Position numbers and translations under genes: made by a program. Of a stretch of 64,000 bases of DNA, positions 26,476 through 37,916 are shown piece by piece. The DNA is from Marthasterias glacialis (lineage: Eukaryota > Echinodermata > Asteroidea > Forcipulatida > Asteriidae). The notes under the pieces were generated by a model. The model did no database searches, was not told where the DNA came from, and saw only the letters and a program-made list of their open reading frames with translations. The DNA lies in the NCBI GenBank assembly GCA_911728455.2, contig OU452229.1, forward strand, positions 15,534,076 to 15,598,075, read 5' to 3'. The number at the start of each line of letters is the position of its first letter. Position 1 is the stretch's first letter.

Positions 26476-28455
26476 TCATGTACAGCCCAACAACAAATAC
26501 TCTTTACGGTATACAGTACCTCCAAAAAATGTTGGTTTGTTTTATTGACACACGGGTCCAGATAGAACGAACTATCAAATCATAATCGTCTATCTCAGTG
26601 CTTAAGAAAATATTATGACAACGTTCAATCACAACGGCAAACTGACGATTTTTCTTTTCAATATGAACACTTTTTTGCAATAGCGAGTTATACGTGAGAT
26701 TGTTGTTACAACGCCGGCGTGCCGTATTTTTCTAAAGGCGAGAGATTGGAAGGCTGGCGATGAAATGAAATTAAAACACAGGCGGATAATTTACTGGAAC
26801 TGCAAGACAATGCACACTGTATCTATGTTGTGTTAAAGGCCATGGATAAACTGAGTGCTTCTCTGAACATGTATATTAAATGAGATAAACTAGTTGTGTA
26901 TTTCCTTTTCATTTTCTCCATACATACAGTTCTTGTATGTTGCTAAGGCCATTAATTAATTAGAATCTGACCATAATGCAGAGGTAGCGCGTCTACTTGT
27001 GCTGTGTGTAGAATGAAGATGGAATTGCTGTGATGCCGAGTAGACAAGGAGAAGAGTAAATCGGTCCTTGGGCTCTGAAAGGCGGAGGGATTACACCATG
27101 CTGAATATGGTTAGATTTACGACGGTTTCCAAACCACGAAGCTCAAGGTTGCATGAGGTCAATAAAGCTGCGGATCATAATTTACGTGAGAGACTGCACG
27201 ACAAAAAAAACCCGAACTCGAACACAAGACTCAATCGGCAACTACGTTTCTAATACTTTTAAACCCGTACAATGGTAATACACGACTCTGTTTTGGAAAC
27301 CAATTTTGTTACTAACAAAATGTCAAAGTCTACAGCGATGCCCACGTATGTATAACCGTATTGTATGCATGTGACATGAACAATGGTATATTCTTCAATT
27401 AAAGTATAAAAGTATTGACATTTTATGACACGCAGCATTGCTCATAACACTTAACTTCAAAGTCATGCATGGTTACACTCCGTTTGCTTGGTTTGTCAAA
27501 ATGTTGTGGCAGTTCATAGATTCCTTATAATTGTTTAGTAACAGCCAGTCCGTCGGGAGCATAAATTCCCCCGGGGCGACTACAGTTTTGACCGAACTGC
27601 CACGACACCCAACTCATAAATACAGACATCTTTACAGCGTGTAAAGAGGAGCGAGTATACATGTACATGCTAGACGCACAGGCCCGCTCGCCTGTAGGGA
27701 TTTGGAGGCGAAAGCCTGGTGACAACAATATTTATGCAAGCTTAAAAAATCTTGATTGTTGAGAGTGGAGTAGAGGAGACCTCGATTCAATAAAGCATGT
27801 TTGCAGAAAGGGCACATAATACACTGAAATGTATCTAGTCTGGGTTATAGTTCAAAAACGTATGAATCGATAAATGTTTGCCAGAGATAAACACAATATT
27901 CACCGTGCAATGAACACTGTCATGTTGCTATTCAATGTACAATGGACAATTAAGTTTTATACGTATGCTTAACGATGCGGTTTAAGGACATAAACCGAAC
28001 TATCTGCACATCGCAATGAACGTCAGGCATTTCAAATAAACGTTTTCAGCGTGCTGTTTTCGTGTGGCCGATAAGAGCAAGAATGTGGTCCTTACCAATG
28101 AGTTAACAAACAAATTTTGATGGATTGTCCATGTCACAGAACACAGATGTTGCCTCGATCAATTTTCAAATGTGATCATATTCGATATTTTAAATTGAAA
28201 TTTGAGGTCTAGTCAGAGATTAATCTATATATGCATTTTTAAAAAAACTCTGTAAAAAAGTGTGTGCCATTTCTTTTTGTTAATGTTTTTTTTTTCGTGT
28301 CCCTGTCCATGCTGGGACCCATTGGAAACTGGAGGTTGCCACTAAATGGGCCACCCAGTTTGGATTAATAAATAAATAAATAAACATACTGGTGTGGAAA
28401 GCTTTCCGCCTCTACTCTGAAATGTGCAACGTCACTCTACAACCTGTTATGCTTA
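26476..28455. other. Spacer between exons A and B, no gene seen
   Basis: About 2 kb without a convincing exon on either strand. Minus-strand frames (up to 67 codons at 27525-27728) show no receptor motif. This matters because a stand-alone gene starting at exon A would have to splice through or past this interval. Confidence 0.5.
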
Positions 28456-28820
28456 TTCAAAGGTAGAAAACAGGATTTGTATTCATCAACATTTTTTAAT
28501 TAGTATCGGCTTACTGATTACGAATTTCATACCAGTACCCGGTACCAATCTTCCATTAAAAAATGTTCTGTCTGAAATACTGTCAAAGTCGAGAAAATAA
28601 AATTCGAAGACCCCGATTTTAATATCGGTTGTAGCAATCGAAATTTAAGGCAATGTATTTACATGCTGAAAAGTGTGCACGGTTTTTCACTATTTTCTCC
28701 TGACTCGGACGACGGATTGAGCCCGAATTTTCACAGGTTTATTTGTTCATGTATATATTGAATTACACGAAGTAAGAACACTGCACTATCAGCTTTACCA
28801 ATCCTATATTTCACTGTTAA
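28456..28820 (+). mobile_element. TTTAAAGGTA MITE-like element, copy 2, inside intron 1 of exon A
   Basis: About 365 bp. The left end reads TTCAAAGGTAGAAAACAGGA and the right end, read in reverse, TTAACAGTGAAATATAGGAT. It shares the GAAATACTGTCAAAGTCGAG, ACCCCGATTT and GACTCGGACGACGGATTGAG boxes with the 20384 and 50688 copies. It ends only 69 bp from the exon A splice donor. Confidence 0.75.
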
Positions 28821-28889
28821 TCACATTGCTTCTGTGTGTGTGTTTTTTTTAAGGGTGGAAATCACAAAAAGAAAGGGAAAGTGTGTTAC

Positions 28890-29664
28890 CTCTTGCAACC
28901 GGTCGGATTGTATTCCACAAGAGATCCTTCGCCTGTTGATATGTAAAATCCTCATCGCTACCATCAATCAGCTTGTAGGATGTTCCGGTTAACCCAGCTT
29001 TCGTATTCAGATTAAATATAGGACCAATACCAAATTTACAGTCGTTCACGACCTTTTCATTGTCGAAAAATATCAGCTTGGAATGATTCCAGCCCATGCT
29101 CGAGAAGTAGCGGGAGACGAACCCGGCCATTTTCTTGTAAGGTCCTTGCACTCGAGTCAGCGTGGAATACTCGTTTGTTCTCTTCCCGTCCGTAATGAAA
29201 CCGGCGGCCAGTCCACCGGCCGTGATCTGCGGAATCTCCCAACGACCGAGGAGTCGACCTACCGCCGCAACGACATACTCCAGTCCCGGGCCCAACACCA
29301 CATCTACGGGATTGGTGAACATTAGGTCTATCATGATAAATTGTGCACTCGCTAATTCACATTCGGTGTCCATCGCTATTATGGAAACGTTCCTTCCGGA
29401 GAGGTACGTAGATTTCACACTCTCTAAAGCTATCGAAATGGCGGGTCCCGCCATCTGAAGGAAGAACGGATAATGAACATGTGTCGGTACCTTCCCGCAT
29501 GGATATATCGGCAGTAAGACAGCGATCGTGATGTTATTGTCAGCTCCATCTTTTCCGTCTTCGTTTTTACTGTTCACCACACATAACGGCGAAGAAGCTC
29601 CAATCGGCGATGACAAAATTAAAAACAACAGTCCCATCAGGAGACTGGCGAACTTAATTTCCAT
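28890..29664 (-). CDS. Exon A: first coding exon of a natriuretic-peptide-receptor/guanylate-cyclase-like receptor
   Basis: The frame is open further upstream. I choose the ATG at 29664 because it stands in AAAATGG, is followed at once by a signal peptide (residues 4-23) and its MEIKF start resembles MEIDL of exon C. It gives 258 full codons plus one base, then GTAACA donor at 28889-28884 (phase 1). The domain core ITIAVLLPIYP (45-55), YPFFLQM-GPAISIA, GR-LGRWEIPQITAGG and TRVQGPYKKMAGF parallels exon B closely. C102 (DTEC) and C209 (NDCKFG) are kept, but the GPGC position is leucine (GPGLEY, L128), so the usual amino-terminal disulfide cannot form. C56 (YPCGK) and C28 are extra and might substitute. 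Sequons: N44, N92, N193. A GTAACA donor is weaker than the GTAAGT of the other two. Still open and apparently functional. Confidence 0.92.
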
Positions 29665-30412
29665 TTTTAATTTATAGGGACAGTGAGCGCCGATACCCTT
29701 GAAAATGGCAACAAAACACAGGCTATCTTCCTCTACAAAAACCACTTGTCAGTTGATCTGCAGGTTTATTAAGTATAAAAGAAATATTTAACAATAGTTG
29801 GAGTCCCCAGGACGAGTTCCGATAGCTATGTAAACAGAAACTGTTCCAGAGTCGCTGAACGAGTTCTACAAGGTATGTACCCAGTACGTGGTGATCTGCG
29901 TGCTCAGTAGGGCCACTCAACTGTATGATTACTGTGTTGATAAACTGTGGTGTGTCCTCATCCGGTCACGGAACTGTGTCCCCGTATGATTATAATAGAC
30001 CTGATCACGGCTCCCGTTGTTCGTGTGAGGCATTCGCCGGTCTGTATCGCGCAGGCTGAAAAAAGTTAGATGGTCGCCTGTGTCCAAAACACGCGTACTG
30101 TAGTAGCATAGCCCGGAAGACATCGGAGCACGCTTCCCACCTACTAACAACAGGAACGGGTTGTCCTTGTGCCCCACGACCTGCGAAGACGAACTTCAAA
30201 TCCTTGTATAGCACCCCGCCTCTTGGGAAGATGCGGGATGCACCTTGACGATCGAGTTCCTGAATGGTTGATATCGGCGTTTAGCTTGCCCTCGCAAGAC
30301 AAGAGACCTTCTCTTTAATTTAAGCAGATTGTCCGTCACGGTATGACTACATCGGCTCGTGTCCCCTGGCCAAACGCAACATTCCACTTTGCAGTTAGGA
30401 AAAAACATGTAG
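29665..30412. other. 5' flank of exon A
   Basis: Upstream of exon A on the minus strand. Overlapping open frames on the minus strand reach 138 codons, but the DNA around the shared GC block is not conserved in frame with the exon B flank, so I treat it as non-coding. Confidence 0.4.
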
Positions 30413-30518
30413 AATTGTAGACCTTGCCCGCCGATCTCCTCTCTCACACACAGACGCTCTGATCGCTCATTGCTCGGAGCCAGTGGATGACCCTTGTTTT
30501 TTTGGCGCGCAGGCGCGT
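30413..30518 (-). promoter_or_regulatory. GC-rich block upstream of exon A, shared with exon B
   Basis: On the plus strand TAGACCTTGCCCGCC, CCAGTGGATGACCCTTG and GGCGCGCAGGCGCGT follow in the same order as in the block at 26397-26475, about 0.75-0.85 kb before the exon A ATG. Shared placement before paralogous first exons points to promoter or leader sequence; it could also be simple residue of the duplication. Confidence 0.45.
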
Positions 30519-33500
30519 AGGTCTCAAACAGCAATACAATAGATCCCAAAGTGAACTGTGCCAACGCTATAAGAACATATAATATCCCTAGAGAAAAGGG
30601 GGTCGAAACCATAATCGCCTATCTACTGCCGTGGTAATATTTTCACAACCATCAATCACAGACGCATCCGTACGCCATGAATATTACATATTCCACGTCA
30701 TACATTTTTATTACTCCCTCCTATGTTTTCGTTTAATTCAATAAACACTTTAGTGCTAGCCAGGCAGCTTCGTGGGGGAGAGGTGTTTAGCTTGATTACA
30801 TTAGACCAAATAATGGTGGTGTGTTTCAGCATGGTTTCAGTAAAGACAGTATCCAATCCTACACACGATCCACGGGTTTGCCCACAGCCACATGGCAGGA
30901 TAACACGGGCTGCTGACTGCCGATTATCGCCCAGCTTCGCCTACTTAATTGAAGTCATTTTTAACTAGTCAACGGCCGGGCCTCCCCTTTTCCCGCCATG
31001 CAAACCTTCTGATTTATTAACGATTACGTGTGGAGAACAACTTGAGGGTGTGAGACTCTCGAGATGGCCTGGGCTCTGTTTTTAATTGGGGTTGAGATGT
31101 GGGGTTCATTCATGGATTGATTCTTGCTTGGGGTATGGAGACAATTGCCGAAGTACTATACGTATACTCTTTCATCTGGCTATCATGACCAACAAACAGC
31201 TTTGGCGTTGCATGTAGGTATAATTACAATTTAAAAATCCAAAATATGGTAATAGTTATCCAGATAGAATATATAAATACCACGGGTGTATTTTATTATA
31301 TGAATATTACATGATTCCACAATGCGTATGAGATCTGCATAAATTCAACTGAGTAAATATTTGAACACGTATTCATTGGGCAATTTCAACTAAGAACATT
31401 ATACATCCTACAGCGGAGATAATATTTTCTCTGAAAACAGTCGTAAAAAGTTCAAGTAAAAAATAAGCTTAACCTCCACATTATTTTAACAGATGTCTGA
31501 ACTTCCCATAAATCATTGGAAATGAGCAAAATACGAAAGCAAAGTGCGCCCACAATACCAATAACGTCAAATCAATACCAATAACGCGTATGCATTCTGA
31601 CGGAATAAGCTGTTATAGAAAGGGTATTGTGTTGTGGTGAGTGCACAAGCAACCAATTGTGGATGGTCAAATACCTTCTAGGAAATCATTATTTGGTGAC
31701 AAGCCAGTTTCAAGTTTCAAGAGAGTGAAGTACGATGACCAATCTAGACACTTCACCACATTCTTACTTTTACTTCGCTACTATGTGATCACGTTTACCC
31801 ATTCCATATAACGTGGTTCGTGTTTTATGAAACCTCAGCTCAAACATTAACAAAATCATTGATCACAACTTCATTGACAGCCAAAACTGCCGAGTAAAGT
31901 TGAATGTTCTTCATTTAAAGATGTATAAAGTATCATAATCATTAATGACGTCGTCGTCTTCATTTGTGTATGATATAGGCGAGCTTAAATAATTCTTATT
32001 AACACAATCATTTTTTGTATCCCCCCCCCAGCTCAACGCCGGTGTCTTTTTTAAGTCGATAATTTGACAACCAACATTATTTATCCGATGTTTCCTTAAG
32101 TATGTATTCCCAAGCTCGATAAAATGTAACGATTTGCACCACAATACCGAATTTGTTTAAACGCATCAAAATGATATAAAACCTTTGGAATCAACCATTG
32201 TACACGACAGGGGGTTGGCGCTCAAAATGGTTTAAAAAATATCATTAATCTTACCGCCCCCTCCATACTATTTAATCAAAGCTCCCATTCGGTTTAATGG
32301 AAGGGCCGTGTGTGTTTGTTCCTTGTGCCTTCCTGGATTGGAAAATAAAATCTACAATGGCCGTGACAATCGGACAAAAGAAAGCATTGTGTGCCAGTGG
32401 CAATGTTGGCCTCAACATCCAAATTAAAATTTTCATTTGTGACAATACTAGAAAATGGGAAAACGGGTTAAATATTCCGCGTCTTGAAATTACAATTGAA
32501 GAGGGGGCTAAAACACTCGAGTATCTTCAGCTAAATTCAAACTGAAAATGCATCAATCATGAATAACAATCTCATCGCCCTGTCTTTCAGCGTCTAAAGG
32601 GGCCTGTGTTTGTAGCGTTGCCAGATTCAACAGCGAATACAAAACATTGCTTGGATTGAAATTTGAATAACTAAATTCAAAGGAATAAAATGTGCGCGTG
32701 CAGTTGTGGCAGCCACTCACATTATCCATCAGCATATGGCATATGATGGTATAGGGATGCCGTTGCAGCCGCAAGCACGATATTCTTTCTGATTGAATGC
32801 AGTTTACACAGTTAATGAAAGACATCCCTGGCGGAATTTTTACCCGCACAGGATTCAGTGACAATCACGGCTGGCTTCTCCGTCGGCCCCCTAAAAGCAA
32901 AGCCATCTCGAACGTAGCCCTTGGCTCATATAGTCTTTTCCTATCAATCCAGTTGCAATTGAAGGGAATTGAGCATACACCCGGGTGTGCGATCCACCGT
33001 CGGTTGGAGCCATGTAGTTCTCTGGACAAAAGCCGATTTCCATCTCTTGCCTCACGGGCCATTCGGGCTGTTCCGATTCATAGTTATCCAAATCAGTGAA
33101 AAGGGAATATAACCCATCCTTCATAGAGGGTTTATGCGATATGTATTCTGCGCTTTCCGAGTCCATGAGGCAGACGATCGCGAAAACCAATACACCAGGT
33201 CCTGCCCAGACAAAAGGAAATCGTAAACTTTCTATCTGCAGTGTGCATTCATAATGTGCACTATTTCGCTCTGCACTGATTTCTTCCCTCCGTTTGAGGA
33301 TTTTCCAGAAACTATTGGTTCGTATTCGTCACGCACAGACATGGCTAGAGGCGCTGTAAGGAATTCCATCAAAACGAGGAAGACATTTATTTGTGGCTAG
33401 GCTCCAACGTCCAACACAGATTGGCATGCTCGTGGAAAAGGGTTTTAAATCCTGCCAAATTACATCGGGGTAATCTAAAGAAGACGGCATCAGGTTGTGC

Positions 33501-36500
33501 ATATTATATAACGATGTTAGCGTCAACCATTTTACAGTCGTCAAATCTGAAGCTTCACTCTGTTATTGGAACTCTAACAGGTGCGAAAACATCGAAGGTG
33601 TTTATGACTAACGATGTATGTACGGATAGCTACGAGAAGCGGTAAAAAAAAACATATTTCATTAAGAGTAAAACCTAGCAACAAATTTACAACGCCTCAA
33701 CTGAAGCCTTTCAGATTGGATCAAATGTTAATATTTGACGTCATCCTGAAGATTTGATGTGAATCGGACATTCACTTCATCGTGTTTGTCTACTGCGGCA
33801 TGTATTTGAAATTCCAAATGAATACCGCCTTCGACATCTAGTGTTTATGAAAGGCATGACATTTTGACTCCTATTATATTAAGGACAATATCTTAAATAT
33901 AATCTTGATATTCTGACATTACTGCTTGATAAAAGAATCCCAGTTTCTTGCAATTGGGGTTGACATACATGTTTACGTCTATTTAAAATGATGCTTCAAA
34001 AAGAGCACAATTGATAAATCTGGTTCGACTTTAGATTGTCAAATTACATTAGGTTCCATTAAATGTCCACGTGCCTATGGGCATTCTTTGAGCTTTAAAA
34101 GGTTAACCGATAACCACGTGTGAGCATTTAACCAATTAAAATCACTATTCATTTCAATCAGTAATGACATTGGCTGATACCCCACGACACGTGTGATTGG
34201 GGAGTAGATCTGAACAAACAATACCGAGCAGAAGAAGGGAAAAAAATCATTTTGTTATAAGTCTACAAAAACATCCACAAACACACTAAGTAATATCTTA
34301 TTCTACGAAGGTCTATTTATTCAAAACACGTCAGTGCATATCGCAGCATCTCCCTATGGTGTTGTTTTTGTACTCTCCGTGACGGTTGCGCAGGGAGCCC
34401 GTGTTTTAACGTCCGTTTTCTTTTTTCTCCAATGAATTCAGCGATCGATTTCAGAGCATCGATTGGGCGTCAGTCTTTATTTTGATGTCGGCGTGTTTGC
34501 AGTTATCATCACAGGACTTTCCTGTCGACGTCTAGGATGTGAAGACTATAGGAAGGTGTGAGAGAGAAAGACCGTGGGGAGGGGGGTAAGGGTATGCAAC
34601 TATTCGAATTTCTTTTGGAGATAACTTCTGCAGAAGTACACGGACCTATACGCTTGAGTGGTCGGTGGCAAACATCAAAAGGTGCGAAAGTGCTGAGAGT
34701 GCTGTAAATCGGAATGGGGCGATGAGTTATTTTTTTGATGAAGAGATATCGGTGAGGCGATCAGACAAGTCCTGATAATTTTTGGGTCACTCTATATAAA
34801 GAATAGCTACAACCCGCTATCACAATAAGGACTGACTAGTAAAGAGTGAAGATATACAGGTACTCTAAGGGGAGTACTCTGTCAGGTACGGAGGATCACA
34901 CGTCAAAAGATGAAAATGTCATTCTTGACGGGGGCTATGGGAAGAGACCTTGGCAAGGCGGGAAAACCGACACATTATGTATGGAAGAGAGGAGGACAGT
35001 GACTGAAAGCGGAGGTAAGGACATGTTATGAAAGTCACTTGGGGCCAGACTTTGCAATATCCCAGCACAAACATTGTACACGTAGTCGCGACGGCCCAAC
35101 TATTAAGAGTGACAAACGCGAAACGCCTAATTCAGCACGCACTCGTGCTGACTGATGGCTCATGCCAGGCACGATTATCAAATAAAGCACTGTGTACACT
35201 GCTCACGTAGATTTCTAGACGTCAATCCCACGTAGAATAATAGTACGGATAGCTACGGCCAATTAGAGTTCCAATGGGCCAAAATTGGCCCAGCATCCAA
35301 TCATCACATTGGTGATGGAAACACTGCTGAAATTTGAAGAGATCACGTTACTTCAAGTGGTACGTTAAGTTACACAAACTCTGGGGGTAAATCCCCCTAC
35401 ATTAAAGGGTGCCAGACTATGGAGTGTTTGAGAGACTTTTGATAAACGAGACCAGGTTGTATCGTATCATATTGAGCGATAATGGAGCATACGCTACCAT
35501 GGTAACTCGTTGTAGTTCCTGCTACAGAAGCAAACCGCCGGCACAGGAAAGTAACACCTCAACACCTCACCGCAAATTACCTTTCACACATTTTCGTCAG
35601 GAATGGCGGGGAATTCTGTTCTCCGCCGCCGAGAGTGACCTCTGGCGTTTGCTTTTTGACGATTTTTTTGATATATGAATTATAAAGAAGCTTTTAGTTT
35701 AAACTCCTCCGTGATGATCAGTCTAAACCGAAGGGCAAAGTCAAAAAAGGCGGCATGACCCAAAATGATGTGATAAGCTTGAGCGACTTCTGTTTTTGAA
35801 AAATCAGCCACTTTAAATCTGGGCTGATCAGATTGTGCTTGTAAATGACCTCGCAAAACTTAATAAAGAAGATAATGATACAATGACAAAGGCAATACAT
35901 AAAAACAACACAATTTGTGACGGCGGTCGCAAATCGCAACACCATTGACAACTTGGTGACGATGACACTGAGCGACACTTCAGCATCGCAACTGTCGCTA
36001 ATAGCAACGGCATCATTTCGTTGAAGCAGAAGCAACAACGCCGGCTGCAGCAAGATCCAAACGTGCAATGCCCAAACAGCAGCAGGTAACAACAGTAGTA
36101 TTCTCACAGAGCGAACATCAAGATCGACGGCAACAACCAGAACAAATTATGAGTGACATTCTTATGGTGTGGGCACCATAAACATGTCACTCCTAAATTT
36201 GTTTTCAAAACACTTGCTACACTTTCACGAGCTTCATTGTTTGTTTTCTCGAATGTGTGTTCAATGCATTTGGGTTAAATGTATTTACCATAACCCATGC
36301 GCTACAAAAACGGAGAGAATGATTAACCTTCAAGGTAAATGGACTTTGAATATACACGCTTAATTGAAAGCTCGCTCATAAAAATTCATAATTTGCAGTG
36401 ACCTCAAATAAAGATGGTTTTAGCTAAATCCTGATGGTGTTTGGATAGACAAAACAAATTAATAATGACTGTATTTCCCCCCGAAACCTCCAGCCCCAAC

Positions 36501-37759
36501 ACGAGTCTATCGAATCAATCTTTACCACCTGATACCAACTCCTCCTGTAGTTCTTCCCCAGTGTGTTAAATTGACCATACCATAGCAAGATGACGAAGAG
36601 GAAATCAATTGACGATAAGAACACTTCTGATTACATTTTGTTTTGTGTGCATAAATGGCTGGGGAAACCAATGCAAGCTGATTTCAGATCAAATAATCCA
36701 ATCAAAGATCGTCAACCCCTCCATAAAGGCTCACGAGGGACATGCGTTGTAGAAAAACAATAAATTATGCACGATTATTATTATTGGGGTTTTTTTTTCA
36801 AAGTCTACACATTACTCAGAAGAAGGCATGATTTGTATTCATTTTTACTCAGATTATGAGTATCATACCATACTGCGAGTAACATTCTGGAACTGCATCA
36901 TCCTCTGAGAAATCTAAATTTGGAAAAAAGGGAAATTAAAAATCCATGTGACAGGATTAGATATTAAGCCACCTTCTTGTATCCACAAATACTTAATATT
37001 TGATGAGAAAACCTCGACGGATAGCACATCTTTCTGTGTTGTTAGCGCAGGTGATGTGTGGTTGTCATGGGGCTTGCGTGCATAGGTAGAAGAAAAAAAA
37101 GAAGAAAAAAAAACGTTCACATAACATTGCTCCACATGACTACTATTCCGTTAGACACTTGGGGCATGACATGACGCACAATGCTATATGCTTGACTACC
37201 CAGCTGCTTACCAAATAACATCAAAGAGCTTTAACCAAGAAGGCTCCTCGCAAATCCTCACGGATTCAGCACCGATCGACCCTCACTCGGATACTTCAAA
37301 TGCCTCACTTTCTTACATGACCGATGCAGAGACGAACTTGCCTCATGTGGTATCAGTTTGTTTGCATCATGTGTGATACTCTATCAAAGTGTACAGCAAT
37401 GTGTCATTAATGTAAGAGCTATAGATGGAGATACATTATTATTTTACCGTGCTTCTGGAATGTTACTGCGGAAGTTTTCGTCATTCATGTATTTATCGGG
37501 ATAAAGCGTGGAAGCTTAAATGTCACACTTGGCAAGGCTCTTTGCGGGCAGCACCATTAAGTATGCGGCTGCAGTCGTTGGTTTCACTTATAAGTGGTAG
37601 GGTCTATATCCACTTTTGAATAGCAGATTAAAAACCAATGATGGGATAACAATTTCACGCTCATTTACATGCAAAGAATAAAACAAGACTAAGCTTGTCA
37701 AAAATCATTATCAAACACTAGTTTTTTTCTGAGTTGGTTCTTCACAAACTGTGCCCTTA
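30519..37759. other. Region upstream of the exon cluster, no firm gene
   Basis: About 7 kb. The only candidate worth naming is a minus-strand open frame of about 112 codons at 33201-32866 behind a good acceptor-like tract, described in the findings. Other frames lack support. There is a short C run at 32021-32029 and a CAA/CAG-rich patch at about 36020-36110. No fourth receptor exon of this family was seen. Confidence 0.45.
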
Positions 37760-37916
37760 ACTGCAAAAACTGGGGGTGTTAAATTGATTCTCTTGGTATC
37801 TATACAACACCAAAATGGTGTTAATTTTACCGACAAAGCAAGGGATAACTAACACCATGTCGGTGTTGTCACAAATAGATACCAAGAGAATCAATTTAAC
37901 ACCCAGTTTTTGCAGT
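37760..37916. mobile_element. 157-bp palindromic MITE
   Basis: The left arm starts ACTGCAAAAACTGGG and continues through GTGTTAAATTGATTCTCTTGG to TATCTAT. The right end is its inverted copy almost without mismatch over about 43 bp. The middle also pairs partly (AACACCAAAATGGTGTT and AACACCATGTCGGTGTT). No coding capacity. I see no clear target duplication, so the superfamily is undecided. Confidence 0.8.

Noticed and set aside
30196-30612. 138-codon minus-strand frame starting with a signal-peptide-like sequence, with dibasic sites that suggest a peptide precursor
   Set aside because: It runs across the GC block that is shared with the exon B flank, where the matching DNA has stops and no frame, so conservation is of DNA and not of protein. 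No family resemblance.
35718-36107. 129-codon minus-strand hydrophobic frame resembling a membrane protein
   Set aside because: Starts at GTG; the leucine-rich start is the reverse reading of a CAA/CAG-rich patch.
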